Below, piece after piece: positions 39,380 to 48,365 of a DNA stretch of 64,000 nucleotides (position 1 is its first letter; each line of letters opens with the position of its first letter). The position numbers and the translations under genes were made by a program. Below the pieces are notes generated by a model, which was not told where the DNA came from, made no database searches, and was given only the letters and a program-made list of their open reading frames with translations. Source of the stretch: Neisseria subflava. Lineage in GTDB: Bacteria > Pseudomonadota > Gammaproteobacteria > Burkholderiales > Neisseriaceae. The DNA is taken from contig NZ_CP039887.1 in the NCBI RefSeq assembly GCF_005221305.1, forward strand, positions 1,054,001-1,118,000, read 5' to 3'.

Positions 39380-40216
39380 ATGAAACAATGGATGCTTTTA
39401 GGATTGCTGGGATTGGGCGCAGTGGCGCAGGCACACGATGTTTGGGTGGCCGCACCGACACATCAGCCTGCCGGCCAAATCCTGCATGCGGATTTGGGTT
39501 ACAGCCATGACTTCCCCAATGTCGAAAAAATTGCCGACGACCGCGTGCATATTTTCAAACCGCTGCAATTGACCGGTAGCTCAAAGAAAACCGTTGATTT
39601 GGTGAATAAGGGCGAAAACTATCAATACGTTTCCAAAGCCGCTTTGCCTGAAGGCTCCTACTGGGTCAGCGCAACCTACAAACCGACTTTCTGGTCGAAA
39701 AACCAAGACGGCTGGAAACAGCAAACCTTGAAACAGCTGGCCGGTTCAACCTATTGCGAACAATCGCAAATGTTCGGAAAGAGCTTTGTCCAAGTGGGCA
39801 ACGGCGCAGTTGATGAAGCTGTATTGACCCGCCCTATCGGCCAAGAGCTGGAACTGGTTCCGCTGAAAAATCCTAACGAAGTCAAAGCCGGCGGTATTTT
39901 GCCGGTCAAAGTCCTGTACAAAGGCGAGCCTTTGGTTAAAGCCACCGTTACCGCCAGCTCGGACACTTTGGCCGAAATGGACTTGGAATCAACCCATGAC
40001 CACCGCGAGCCTCAAGGCTTCTCCGGCAAAACCGATAAAAACGGCGTGGTCAATGTGATTACGTTGATTGACGGCTTGTGGAAAATCAAAGTGGTGAACG
40101 AGACCGATTACAGCGATAAAAGCGTATGCCAGCAGGACAAAGCTTATGCAACGCTGATCGTACCTGTCGGTACCAAACGTGCGGCTGCACGCCATGCCCT
40201 CCATCATCAACACTAA
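39380..40216 (+). CDS. DUF4198 periplasmic protein, His-rich tail
   Basis: The 278-residue protein has a signal peptide ending A-V-A-Q-A-H-D-V-W. The DUF4198 (NikM/CbiK-like periplasmic) domain usually begins at this mature H-D-V-W. Two immunoglobulin-like halves are suggested by the G-G-I-L-P-V-K-V-L-Y-K-G-E-P-L segment near residue 170. The C-terminus R-H-A-L-H-H-Q-H and an internal T-H-D-H-R-E could bind metal. Relatives are linked to nickel or cobalt uptake; here the metal is unknown. The upstream palindrome suggests regulated expression. Confidence 0.8.
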   Translation: MKQWMLLGLLGLGAVAQAHDVWVAAPTHQPAGQILHADLGYSHDFPNVEKIADDRVHIFKPLQLTGSSKKTVDLVNKGENYQYVSKAALPEGSYWVSATYKPTFWSKNQDGWKQQTLKQLAGSTYCEQSQMFGKSFVQVGNGAVDEAVLTRPIGQELELVPLKNPNEVKAGGILPVKVLYKGEPLVKATVTASSDTLAEMDLESTHDHREPQGFSGKTDKNGVVNVITLIDGLWKIKVVNETDYSDKSVCQQDKAYATLIVPVGTKRAAARHALHHQH

Positions 40217-40227
40217 CAGCCATTAAC

Positions 40228-40259
40228 AAAAGGCCGTCTGAACTTTCAGACGGCCTTAA
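40228..40259. terminator. DUS inverted-pair terminator
   Basis: AAAAGGCCGTCTGAA and its complement with a short CT loop, shared by the convergent DUF4198 and DUF5672 genes. Confidence 0.8.
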
Positions 40260-40260
40260 T

Positions 40261-41112
40261 TTATTCCCATTCATAACCCAAATTTCTAAAAAAACGGGAG
40301 TATGTTTCCAATCTATCTTCATTCAATTGGGCAAACCGGACACGATTGCAGCCGGTCAAGACCACATTTCCCATCCAGTGCGCCCCAAAGACGCGCTCTA
40401 AAGGGACATTCCTCATTTGATTGATAAACGGTACTTCTAAAGAAAATTGCGTAGCAATATTCGGAGGCGCAAATTTCAAACCCAAGTCCTGCAATCTATA
40501 ACGGTGTTGCGCCGTCAAAAACATATCTTCATGGTGCAGCTTTACCAGCCATTCCATATCGGCAATTTTTTCGTCTTTCGGCGGCAAAGGCGGTCGGATT
40601 TCTACATTTAAGCCCAGTTGTCGCGGCATGGCTAAAAGCCGTCTGCTGCGCAGGCTGAAACCACCGTTCTGCGGCTCGTCCAAATTCGGAGAAGTCTGAA
40701 TCAGATGTTGTTTGGCCAAATATTGGTCGGTTCCCTTCAGGAAAAACTGCCCGTCGGCTTCGGTTTCCAACAAAATCGGCAAAGGTGCACCGATATAGTC
40801 ATATTCCCGATAGGCATCCTGCCAGTTTTGACCGTTCAACACCCAGCCGTCATTTTGAACAATCAAACAATAATCCGTATCGATGTAATACATCAGTTGG
40901 TACAAAACAAACAAATTGTATTCCAGATAACCGAATTTCCGGCAAGGCTGATGTCGGATATTTTCCGGCAAACCTTGCGGACAGCTCGGGCTGATCAGCA
41001 ATCCACGGCTGCCGGGCAATTCGGCACAGCTACGGATAATGGCATACATCGTGCCCTCGGTATAAGAATCTGCGCCGGTAATACCAACCACGGTAATGTC
41101 AGTAAAACTCAT
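40261..41112 (-). CDS. DUF5672 family protein (glycosyltransferase-like)
   Basis: The 283-residue protein matches the DUF5672 pattern: Y-L-I-V-Q-N-D-G-W-V-L-N-G near residue 85, Y-D-Y-I-G-A-P near 106, N-G-G-F-S-L-R-S-R near 150, and H-E-D near 193. Members resemble GT-A-type glycosyltransferases, with the Q-N-D-G and E-D blocks as candidate metal or sugar-nucleotide contacts. The substrate could be a surface glycan, but no glycan cluster is adjacent. The stop lies just inside the DUS terminator. Confidence 0.75.
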   Translation of the reverse strand: MSFTDITVVGITGADSYTEGTMYAIIRSCAELPGSRGLLISPSCPQGLPENIRHQPCRKFGYLEYNLFVLYQLMYYIDTDYCLIVQNDGWVLNGQNWQDAYREYDYIGAPLPILLETEADGQFFLKGTDQYLAKQHLIQTSPNLDEPQNGGFSLRSRRLLAMPRQLGLNVEIRPPLPPKDEKIADMEWLVKLHHEDMFLTAQHRYRLQDLGLKFAPPNIATQFSLEVPFINQMRNVPLERVFGAHWMGNVVLTGCNRVRFAQLNEDRLETYSRFFRNLGYEWE

Positions 41113-41149
41113 TAATATATTTCCCTGTTTCAGACGGCCTTTGAGTTAT

Positions 41150-43771
41150 TTACGACGCCTTATTGCAAATATCTTTCAAGCGATACAAGGCATCCAAGGC
41201 TTCGCGTGGCGTGAGGTTGTCGGGCTGAATTTGCGCCAACGCTTCAGCCAATTCATTGTTCTGCAAATTATCAACAGGCTCAATTTCTTGTTCTTTCCCT
41301 TCCTCTTCAGCCCCATTTTCAGACGACATGGCACTGAAAATATCCAACTGCGGACGGTTGGCGGCGGCTTGGTTTTCCAAATCGTTTAAATGCTTTTGAG
41401 CCGCTTTCAAAGCACGGTTGGGCAGACCTGCGAGTTTGGCGACGGCGATGCCGTAGCTTTTGCTGGCGGGGCCGGGTTCGATGTGGTGGAGGAAGACGAT
41501 GTCTTGTCCTTGTTCGAGTGCGGAGAGGTGCATGTTGACTGCCGTTGCGTGGGCTTCGGGCAGTTTGGTCAGCTCGAAATAGTGGGTGGCGAAGAGGCTG
41601 AAGGATTTGTTTTTTTGCAGCAGGTGTTCGGCGATGGCGTGCGCGAGGGCGAGGCCGTCAAAAGTCGAAGTACCGCGTCCGACTTCGTCCATGAGGACGA
41701 GGGATTGGTCGGTGGCGTGGTGGAGGATGTAGGCGGTTTCGCTCATTTCGACCATGAAGGTGGAGCGGTTGGAGGCGAGGTCGTCGGAGGCGCCGATGCG
41801 GGTGAAGATTTGGTCGATGGGTCCGATTTGGGCGGCATCGGCGGGGACAAAGCTGCCGGTGTGCGCCATGAGGACGATGTGGGCGACTTGGCGCATGTAG
41901 GTGGATTTGCCGCCCATGTTGGGGCCGGTCAGGAGCATGAGGCGGTGTTTGTGATCGAGGCGGGTGTGGTTGGCGGTGAAGTGGCGCACTTGTTGCTCGA
42001 CGACGGGATGGCGGCCGTTTTCGATATGGATGACGGGGTAGTCGGCGAACTCGGGGCAGACGAAGCCGCGTTCGGCGGCGGTGGCGGCGAAGGTGGAGAG
42101 TACGTCCAGCGCAGCGGCGGCTTTGGCGGCTTTTTGAAGCAGGGGCAGGGTCGTCTGAATGTCTTTTAGAAGGGCTTCAAACAGGCGTTTTTCCAGTGCC
42201 AATGCCTGCTCTTGCGCGGTCAGGACTTTGTCTTCGAAGGTTTTGAGTTCGGGGGTGATGAAGCGTTCGGCGTTTTTCAGGGTCTGGCGGCGTTGGTAGT
42301 CGGCGGGGGCTTGTTCGGCTTGAACTTTGGATAGCTCGATGTAGAAGCCGTGGACGCGGTTGAACTCGACTTTGAGGGTGGAGAGGCCGGTGCGTTCGCG
42401 TTCGCGCGCTTCGAGGTCGAGCAGGAATTCGTCGCCGTGGTTTTGGATGTGGCGCAGTTCATCAAGTTCTGCCGAATAGCCTTGGTTGATGACGCCTCCG
42501 TCTTTGAGCCAGACGGCGGGTTCGGGCATCACGGCGGCTTTAAGGGTTTCGGCGACGGGCAGGGTTTCGGGGAAAACGGCTTTGAGGGTTTCTAAGAGAC
42601 TACTGCCCTCGGCGGACAATTCGATTTCGGACAGGGCAAACAGGCTGTCGCGCAGGGCGGCGAGATCGCGCGGGCGGGCGTTGCCGACAGCGATACGGGC
42701 GGCGATGCGTTCGATGTCCGCAATGTTTTTCAGACGGCCTTGCAGGGTTTCGTATTGCGAACCCAATGCGGCAACGGCTTCTTGGCGGGCGCGGATGTGG
42801 GCGCGGCTGCGTAAGGGGTGGTGCAGCCAAAGTGCCAAGAGGCGGCTGCCCATGTGGGTGGCGCAGCCGTCGAGTATGGAAAACAGGGTCGGCGATTTTT
42901 TGCCGGAGAGGGTTTGCGTGATTTCGAGATTGCGGCGCGTGGCGGCGTCCATGCCGATATATTGGCTGTCGGTTTCGAGCGAAATGCCGTCTAAGTGTTG
43001 CGGCATCAGGTTTTGCGTCAGGCAGATGTAGTTCAACAGTGCGCCCGCCGCGCCGACGGCGGCTTCGTGTTCCTTGCCGTCCAAACCGAAGCCGTGCAGG
43101 TCTTGGCAGCCGAAGTATTCGGTCAACAATTTCGCGCCCGCATCGGCGGCAAACTGCCATGAGTTCAGGCGCGTGATGTTGGCGGAGGTCGTACCACGGG
43201 CAGGCTGCGCACTCTGAAAACCATTAGGCAGGCTTTTGCCTTCGGGCAACAGGATTTCTGCCGCCTGCAAACGCGCCAGCTCGTCGGCGAGCTTGTCCGC
43301 CGTCGTCAGCTTGGTTTTGAATTCGCCGCTTTGCAAAGATGCCCACGCGATGGCGATGTGTTTTTTATCCGCGTTCACCGCCGCGATGCGGTTGGTTTCC
43401 TTGTCTTCCAAAAATGCCGCGTCGGTCAGCGTGCCGGGCGTAACGATGCGCACGACTTTGCGCTCCACCGGCCCTTTGCCCGCGCCGACTTCGCCCACCT
43501 GCTCGCACACCGCCACACTTTTGCCCATCTTCACCAGCCGCGCCAGATACTGCTCCGCCGCGTGAAACGGCACGCCCGCCATCTTAATCGGCACGCCGTC
43601 CATCTGCCCGCGCGTGGTCAGGGTGATGTCCAACAGCTTCGCCGCTTCCACCGCGTCATCCAAAAACAGCTCGTAAAAATCGCCCATGCGGTAAAACACC
43701 AGCTTGTCGGCGTGTTGCGATTTGATGGCAAGATACTGCTGCATCATCGGAGAAACAGTGGGTTTGGACAT
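41150..43771 (-). CDS. mutS: DNA mismatch repair protein MutS
   Basis: The 873-residue ATPase recognises base mismatches. The N-terminal mismatch-binding block R-M-G-D-F-Y-E-L-F has the Phe-x-Glu pair that inserts at the mismatch. Walker A is T-G-P-N-M-G-G-K-S-T near residue 635, Walker B is L-V-L-M-D-E-V-G-R-G-T-S near 708, and T-H-Y-F-E-L near 747 follows. Length is standard and the frame is intact, so no mutator phenotype is predicted from this gene. A DUS core lies near 42728. Confidence 0.97.
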   Translation of the reverse strand: MSKPTVSPMMQQYLAIKSQHADKLVFYRMGDFYELFLDDAVEAAKLLDITLTTRGQMDGVPIKMAGVPFHAAEQYLARLVKMGKSVAVCEQVGEVGAGKGPVERKVVRIVTPGTLTDAAFLEDKETNRIAAVNADKKHIAIAWASLQSGEFKTKLTTADKLADELARLQAAEILLPEGKSLPNGFQSAQPARGTTSANITRLNSWQFAADAGAKLLTEYFGCQDLHGFGLDGKEHEAAVGAAGALLNYICLTQNLMPQHLDGISLETDSQYIGMDAATRRNLEITQTLSGKKSPTLFSILDGCATHMGSRLLALWLHHPLRSRAHIRARQEAVAALGSQYETLQGRLKNIADIERIAARIAVGNARPRDLAALRDSLFALSEIELSAEGSSLLETLKAVFPETLPVAETLKAAVMPEPAVWLKDGGVINQGYSAELDELRHIQNHGDEFLLDLEARERERTGLSTLKVEFNRVHGFYIELSKVQAEQAPADYQRRQTLKNAERFITPELKTFEDKVLTAQEQALALEKRLFEALLKDIQTTLPLLQKAAKAAAALDVLSTFAATAAERGFVCPEFADYPVIHIENGRHPVVEQQVRHFTANHTRLDHKHRLMLLTGPNMGGKSTYMRQVAHIVLMAHTGSFVPADAAQIGPIDQIFTRIGASDDLASNRSTFMVEMSETAYILHHATDQSLVLMDEVGRGTSTFDGLALAHAIAEHLLQKNKSFSLFATHYFELTKLPEAHATAVNMHLSALEQGQDIVFLHHIEPGPASKSYGIAVAKLAGLPNRALKAAQKHLNDLENQAAANRPQLDIFSAMSSENGAEEEGKEQEIEPVDNLQNNELAEALAQIQPDNLTPREALDALYRLKDICNKAS

Positions 43772-43806
43772 GGAAAAGCCTTAGAAACGCAAAAGCGTTA
43801 TTGTAA

Positions 43807-43845
43807 CAAAAGGCCGTCTGAAAAACAGGTTTCAGACGGCCTTTA
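43807..43845. terminator. DUS inverted-pair terminator
   Basis: AAAAGGCCGTCTGAAA with its complement, between the panC stop and the mutS start, ending the panBC transcript read leftwards. Confidence 0.8.
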
Positions 43846-43859
43846 ACAGCAGCTTGGGT

Positions 43860-44696
43860 TTAAGCCAAAGCCACTTCCAAATTATCAATCAGTCGCGTTG
43901 TACCCAGACGGGCGGCGGCAAGCACCACCAATTCTTTATCGCCAACATGAGCCACTGCCAAGCTGTGTGCATGGCGGATTTCAACGTAATCAACCACCCA
44001 GCCGGCATCGGTCAAACGGCGGATACATTCGGCTTCAAGCTGGGCGTAATCCAGATTGCCGTTTTTCAGGGCAGCGGCAATATTTTGCAACTCTTGATAG
44101 AGGCGCGGCGCTTCTGCGCGTTCTGCTTCGCTCAAATATTGGTTGCGGCTGGAAAGTGCCAGGCCGTCTGAAGCGCGGCCGGTGTCGACAGGTACGATAT
44201 CGATATTGAAGTTCAAATCTTCAACAAAGCCTTTGATAATCGCCAGCTGCTGATAGTCTTTTTTGCCGAAGCAGGCGGTATCAGGTTGAACAATGTTGAA
44301 CAACTTGGTCACAACAGTCGCCACGCCGCGGAAATGGCCCGGGCGGAATTTGCCGCACAATTCGTTTTGCAAATGCGGAGGCTCGACGTTGAAACGCTGT
44401 TCCACATTCGGATACAGCTCTTTTTCATTAGGCGCGAACACAACGGCAACGCCCTCGCCTGCCAATTTGTCGGCATCTTGTTGCAAAGTGCGCGGATACT
44501 TGTCGAAATCTTCGCCCTGTCCGAATTGCAGGCGGTTGACAAAAATACTGACCACAACGTTATCGGCACGTTTTTTCGCCTCGCGCACCAGCGCAAGATG
44601 GCCTTCGTGCAAATTGCCCATGGTCGGCACAAATGCCACTTTTCCGGCAGTTTTGCGCCACTCGCGCAATTCTTTAATCGTATGAATGATTTGCAT
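43860..44696 (-). CDS. panC: Pantothenate synthetase
   Basis: This 278-residue enzyme joins pantoate and beta-alanine with ATP to give pantothenate, the coenzyme A precursor. P-T-M-G-N-L-H-E-G-H near residue 26 is the HIGH-like nucleotide motif and F-G-K-K-D-Y-Q-Q near 149 the KMSKS-equivalent region. It follows panB in the same orientation, with about 120 bases and an imperfect DUS hairpin between, so co-transcription may be partial. Confidence 0.96.
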   Translation of the reverse strand: MQIIHTIKELREWRKTAGKVAFVPTMGNLHEGHLALVREAKKRADNVVVSIFVNRLQFGQGEDFDKYPRTLQQDADKLAGEGVAVVFAPNEKELYPNVEQRFNVEPPHLQNELCGKFRPGHFRGVATVVTKLFNIVQPDTACFGKKDYQQLAIIKGFVEDLNFNIDIVPVDTGRASDGLALSSRNQYLSEAERAEAPRLYQELQNIAAALKNGNLDYAQLEAECIRRLTDAGWVVDYVEIRHAHSLAVAHVGDKELVVLAAARLGTTRLIDNLEVALA

Positions 44697-44771
44697 GGTT
44701 TGAAAAATCCTTTATCTTTTCCGCCGTTTCATCAACGGAAATCACGCGCCGATTATACGCTTTTATTCATC

Positions 44772-44808
44772 AAAAAGACCGTCTGGAATAAGTTTCAGAC
44801 GGCCTGGT
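44772..44808. terminator. Imperfect DUS hairpin between panB and panC
   Basis: One arm reads AAGACCGTCTGGAA, two bases off the DUS core, while the other is an intact inverse DUS. The mismatched stem may act as a weak or leaky terminator inside the panBC unit. Confidence 0.55.
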
Positions 44809-44815
44809 TTTTATT

Positions 44816-45607
44816 TTACCCGGCAAACGTATGTTCGACAGATGGGAACGTTTTTGCTTTGACTTCGTCCACATAAGCTTTGACCGCAGCTTGAACGCTG
44901 TCTTTGCCCTGCATAAAGTTTTTCACGAATTTGGCGGTTTTACCCGGGAAAATGCCGAGCATATCGTGCATTACCAAAACCTGACCGTCGCAATCCACGC
45001 CTGCGCCAATACCGATGGTCGGGCAAGAAACTGTCTCGGTCACTTTTTTCGCCAATTCTGCAGGAACGCATTCCATCAACACAATCGCCGCACCTGCCGC
45101 ATCATGCGCTTTGGCGTCATTGAGCAACGCCTCCGCCTTGTCGCCGCGGCCTTGAACTTTATAGCCGCCGAATGCAAACACGGATTGCGGAGTCAGGCCG
45201 ATGTGGGCGCAAACAGGGATACCGCGCATTTGTAGAAATTCAGTGGTCTCCGCCATCCAGACACCACCTTCAAGCTTGACCATATGCGCGCCGGCCGCCA
45301 TCAACTCTGCCGCTGCCGCAAATGCCTGCTCTTTGCTCTGCTGATATGCGCCAAACGGCAAATCGCTGACAATCATGGCATTTTTAGTGCCGCGAGCCAC
45401 GCATTCAGTGTGGTAGCACATATCTTGCAAACTCACCGGCAAAGTGGACTGACGACCTTGCACCGCCATGCCCAAAGAATCGCCGACCAGCAATACATCT
45501 ACGCCGGCATTGTCCATCAGCGCGGCAAAGCTGGATTCATAAGCGGTCAGCATGGCGATTTTTTCGCCCTCTGCTTTCATTTTTTGCAAAGTGTTTACGG
45601 TAATCAT
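44816..45607 (-). CDS. panB: 3-methyl-2-oxobutanoate hydroxymethyltransferase
   Basis: The 263-residue enzyme forms ketopantoate from alpha-ketoisovalerate and methylenetetrahydrofolate. The family blocks are visible: L-L-V-G-D-S-L-G-M near residue 39 (metal-binding Asp), A-H-I-G-L-T-P-Q near 135, and T-I-G-I-G-A-G near 200. It precedes panC, giving both dedicated steps of pantothenate synthesis together. Confidence 0.96.
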   Translation of the reverse strand: MITVNTLQKMKAEGEKIAMLTAYESSFAALMDNAGVDVLLVGDSLGMAVQGRQSTLPVSLQDMCYHTECVARGTKNAMIVSDLPFGAYQQSKEQAFAAAAELMAAGAHMVKLEGGVWMAETTEFLQMRGIPVCAHIGLTPQSVFAFGGYKVQGRGDKAEALLNDAKAHDAAGAAIVLMECVPAELAKKVTETVSCPTIGIGAGVDCDGQVLVMHDMLGIFPGKTAKFVKNFMQGKDSVQAAVKAYVDEVKAKTFPSVEHTFAG

Positions 45608-45699
45608 GGTGTTTTGTGTGTTCCGCCCGACGGGCAGCCCTTTGTTGTAATGGAAACGCGGTATTATAAGGTCTGCTTTTAAAATATCAAAGCATAAGC

Positions 45700-45734
45700 A
45701 AAAAGCCCGACTGCTTTCACAATCGGGCTTTTAA
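45700..45734. terminator. Intrinsic terminator after the tRNA-Thr pair
   Basis: AAAAAGCCCGA and TCGGGCTTTT form a stem of at least 6 bp with A and T runs outside. On the minus strand it lies directly after the second tRNA and ends its transcript before panB. Confidence 0.85.
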
Positions 45735-45735
45735 T

Positions 45736-45811
45736 TGGTGCCGGCACCAAGAGTCGAACTCGGGACCCCCTGATTACAAGTCAGGTGCTCTACCAACTGA
45801 GCTATACCGGC
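45736..45811 (-). tRNA. tRNA-Thr (anticodon TGT), distal copy
   Basis: The reverse strand reads GCCGGTATAGCTCAGTTGGT and so on, with anticodon stem CCTGA/TCAGG around the loop CTTGTAA (anticodon TGT, threonine ACA codons). The T-arm is GGTTC-type (GAGTTCGACTC) and the acceptor ends GCCGGCACCA with CCA encoded. All arms pair. It is identical in sequence to the neighbouring copy and separated from it by 36 bases. Confidence 0.95.
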
Positions 45812-45847
45812 TTACTGAAATGCCTTACAGCACCATCAGTCTTTAAC

Positions 45848-45923
45848 TGGTGCCGGCACCAAGAGTCGAACTCGGGACCCCCTGATTACAAGTCAGGTGC
45901 TCTACCAACTGAGCTATACCGGC
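45848..45923 (-). tRNA. tRNA-Thr (anticodon TGT), proximal copy
   Basis: Same 76-base sequence as the distal copy, with CCA encoded and anticodon TGT. It is first in the tandem, read leftwards from the promoter at 45936-45964, so both are probably cut from one transcript that ends at 45700. Confidence 0.95.
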
Positions 45924-45935
45924 AAGGAAGTCGGC

Positions 45936-45964
45936 ATTATGCCGATAAGTTCCCATTTTGGCAA
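45936..45964 (-). promoter_or_regulatory. Sigma-70 promoter of the tRNA-Thr tandem
   Basis: On the minus strand TTGCCA (45964-45959) and CATAAT (45941-45936) are 17 bases apart, ending 12 bases before the first tRNA. Confidence 0.75.
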
Positions 45965-46138
45965 GCATTTTAAAACAAAGTTACTCACGAAATTATAAAA
46001 ACCAATGATTTTAAAGAAAATTAAATACATACCTTATCTTTCCATCCAACACACTCAAAGGCCGTCTGAAAACCACCCCAGCGCAAAACATCATTGTTTC
46101 TGTTAAAATAACGCCTTTAATATCTTTTGCCTGCACCC

Positions 46139-46933
46139 ATGCCCCCCCGCCATCCTTACCGCCGCCTGCGCCCAGCCAAATCCCATCTGCCCGAAGTCGG
46201 CATTTCCGAAGAAGGCAATATCCGTTCCCTGCATTTGGGCAGCGACACCATTCAAAGCTCCATGAATGTCGATCATCCATCCGAGCTGGTGTTGTCGTAC
46301 AGCCGCGCCATGATGGGTTGGCTGCTGTTTGCAGAAACCCCGCCGAAACACATCACCCAAATCGGCTTGGGCGGCGGCTCGTTTGCCCGTTGGATAGACA
46401 GCTATCTGCCCCACACCAAGCAAACCGCCATAGACATCAATCCGCAAGTCATCGCCGTGGCACGCAGCCTGTTTGAATTGCCGCACGAAGGCGAAAATTT
46501 TGAAATTATCGAGGCAGATGGTGCGGAATATATTAAAGTGTTCCGCCACAATACCGATGTGATTTTGGTAGATGGTTTTGACGGCGAACAGATTATCGAT
46601 GCCTTGGTGGAAGAGCCTTTCTTCCAAGACTGCCGCAATGCCCTCTCTCCAGACGGCGTATTTGTCACCAACTGGTGGAGCGGCGACCAGCGTTATCAAC
46701 GCTTTGTCGAACGCCTGCTCAACGTCTTTGACGGCCGCGTACTCGAGCTGCCTGCAGAGAGCCACGGCAACGTAGCGGTCATGGCGTTCCAAAGCAGCCC
46801 TAAAGAACAAAATCTCGACAACCTGAAAAAACGCGCCGAAAAATTAAGCGAAAAATACGGCTTGGACTTCAAACGGATGCTTGCTGATTTGAAAGCCAAC
46901 AATCAAAACAACGGCAAGAATTTTTATCTATAA
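46139..46933 (+). CDS. Spermidine-synthase-like methyltransferase-fold protein
   Basis: The 264-residue protein belongs to the polyamine aminopropyltransferase superfamily. I-G-L-G-G-G-S-F-A-R-W near residue 77 is the nucleotide (decarboxylated-SAM/SAM) loop, A-I-D-I-N-P-Q-V follows near 100, and D-V-I-L-V-D-G-F-D-G near 140. The substrate-gating Asp pattern of true spermidine synthases was not confirmed, so aminopropyl or methyl transfer are both possible. The ATG at 46139 is used; the frame before it needs a TTG. Seven Cs directly follow the start codon. Confidence 0.8.
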   Translation: MPPRHPYRRLRPAKSHLPEVGISEEGNIRSLHLGSDTIQSSMNVDHPSELVLSYSRAMMGWLLFAETPPKHITQIGLGGGSFARWIDSYLPHTKQTAIDINPQVIAVARSLFELPHEGENFEIIEADGAEYIKVFRHNTDVILVDGFDGEQIIDALVEEPFFQDCRNALSPDGVFVTNWWSGDQRYQRFVERLLNVFDGRVLELPAESHGNVAVMAFQSSPKEQNLDNLKKRAEKLSEKYGLDFKRMLADLKANNQNNGKNFYL

Positions 46934-46974
46934 ACCGTTTCAGGCCGTCTAAAAAAATAAACAAGGACACACTC

Positions 46975-47613
46975 ATGCTCAAACCCGACATCATTCAAAT
47001 CCCCGGCCCGGCCGGTTTGCTGGAAACCATCTACCTGCCAAGCGCACAAGAATCCGCCCGCGGCGTTGCCGTCATCAACCACCCCAATCCCCTGCAAGGC
47101 GGCACCAACACCAACAAAGTCATCCAAACCGCCGCCAAAGCCCTCAGCCAACTCGGCTTTCATTGCTACCTGCCCAATTTGCGCGGCGTAGGCAATAGCG
47201 AAGGCGAACACGACTACGGCCGTGGCGAAACGCAAGACTGCATTGCCGTTATCGACTACGCCCGTGCGCAACATCCTGACGCACCGCAATTCGTCCTGGC
47301 GGGTTTCTCATTCGGTGGCTACGTTTCCACCTTTGCCGCACAAGCGCGCACGCCTGATTTGCTGTTGCTGATGGGTGCCGCCGTCCATCACTACACCGAC
47401 CGCCCGGAACCATCCAACGTTCCCGATGTCGCTAAAACATTGATGATTCATGGCGCGGAAGACGAAGTCGTTGAAATCAACAAAGCCCTGACATGGGCAG
47501 AACCACAAGGCCTGCCTGTTGTCACCATTGCCGGCTCGTCCCACTTCTTCCACGGCAAACTCATCGTTTTACGCGATACGATTACACGGTTTGCACCGGC
47601 TTTATTAGGTTAA
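46975..47613 (+). CDS. Alpha/beta hydrolase
   Basis: The 212-residue hydrolase has N-H-P-N-P-L-Q-G-G near residue 34 (oxyanion region). The nucleophile elbow is A-G-F-S-F-G-G-Y near 107, the acid is in H-G-A-E-D-E-V-V near 162, and the catalytic His lies in S-S-H-F-F-H-G near 193. This layout (YcjY/Ndr-like, sometimes called CocE/NonD-type) is found in esterases and peptidases. The substrate is unknown. It starts 41 bases after the spermidine-synthase-like gene, with a DUS core in the gap. Confidence 0.87.
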   Translation: MLKPDIIQIPGPAGLLETIYLPSAQESARGVAVINHPNPLQGGTNTNKVIQTAAKALSQLGFHCYLPNLRGVGNSEGEHDYGRGETQDCIAVIDYARAQHPDAPQFVLAGFSFGGYVSTFAAQARTPDLLLLMGAAVHHYTDRPEPSNVPDVAKTLMIHGAEDEVVEINKALTWAEPQGLPVVTIAGSSHFFHGKLIVLRDTITRFAPALLG

Positions 47614-47631
47614 AATCCGGCTACACAATAA

Positions 47632-47671
47632 AACAAGGCCGTCTGAAAGCTTTTTCAGACGGCCTTGTTTG
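47632..47671. terminator. DUS inverted-pair terminator
   Basis: AACAAGGCCGTCTGAAAG and its complement with short loop and T-rich tail, after the hydrolase gene. Confidence 0.85.
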
Positions 47672-47743
47672 TATGAAACCTTTATTATCTAAATATCAGG
47701 CTCAAGTATTCAGAAATCCATCAAGGATTTTCTGCTTAACATA

Positions 47744-48280
47744 TCAATTCTGAGTCAACCAATACTGCAAACCAATCAAAGTCTTACCATCTTTGATTTC
47801 ATCGTTTGCCAATGCATTGCGCACCTCTTCCTTGCTCATCAGGACGGTTTCTGTAATTTCATCCTCATCGTTACTTAACTCGCTGCCCAAACGCACGCCT
47901 TGCGCTTGGTAGAGATACATTTTTTCATCGCAAAAACCGACTGCAGTATAAAAGGAGTACAACAGTTTGACGCTGTCGGCGACATATGGCGTTTCTTCCG
48001 CCAACTCACGCAAAGCGCATTCGGCAGGATCTTCATCCGCCACATCCAATTTACCCGCCGGCAATTCCAACGTCGCCTGATCGGCGGCATAACGCCATTG
48101 GCGTACCAAAACAACTTTGCCGTCTTCCGTTTCCGCCAATACACACGCAGCACCCGGATGACGGATCACAACCCGTTGGCTTTCGTTGCCGTTGGGCAGG
48201 CGCACCCGATCGCGGCTGATGGTAACAAAAGAACCTTCGTAGATTGGCTCGCTGCTTAATTTAGTTTCTTTCAAATCCAT
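47744..48280 (-). CDS. NUDIX hydrolase, ADP-ribose pyrophosphatase type
   Basis: The 178-residue enzyme has a complete Nudix box, G-K-L-D-V-A-D-E-D-P-A-E-C-A-L-R-E-L-A-E then E-T (residues about 76-97), preceded by L-E-L-P-A. Upstream Q-W-R-Y-A-A-D-Q and the overall length match ADP-ribose diphosphatases (NudF/YffH group), which hydrolyse ADP-ribose and similar diphosphates. The substrate is inferred from the family only. Single gene. Confidence 0.9.
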   Translation of the reverse strand: MDLKETKLSSEPIYEGSFVTISRDRVRLPNGNESQRVVIRHPGAACVLAETEDGKVVLVRQWRYAADQATLELPAGKLDVADEDPAECALRELAEETPYVADSVKLLYSFYTAVGFCDEKMYLYQAQGVRLGSELSNDEDEITETVLMSKEEVRNALANDEIKDGKTLIGLQYWLTQN

Positions 48281-48365
48281 TTTTTACCTCATGTCCAAAT
48301 TATTAAATATTAAAGGCCGTCTGAAATTTTACAGAAATAAACTCAGAGGATGCCTTTTCTAATAG

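Noticed and set aside
41390..42169. 259-codon Gly/Val/Asp-rich plus-strand frame opposite mutS
   Set aside because: Arises from the codon bias of mutS on the other strand; the composition is not that of a natural protein.
45979..46138. Extra tRNA or small RNA next to the tRNA-Thr pair
   Set aside because: Only a single DUS and AT-rich DNA are seen; no cloverleaf or hairpin with T run could be drawn.
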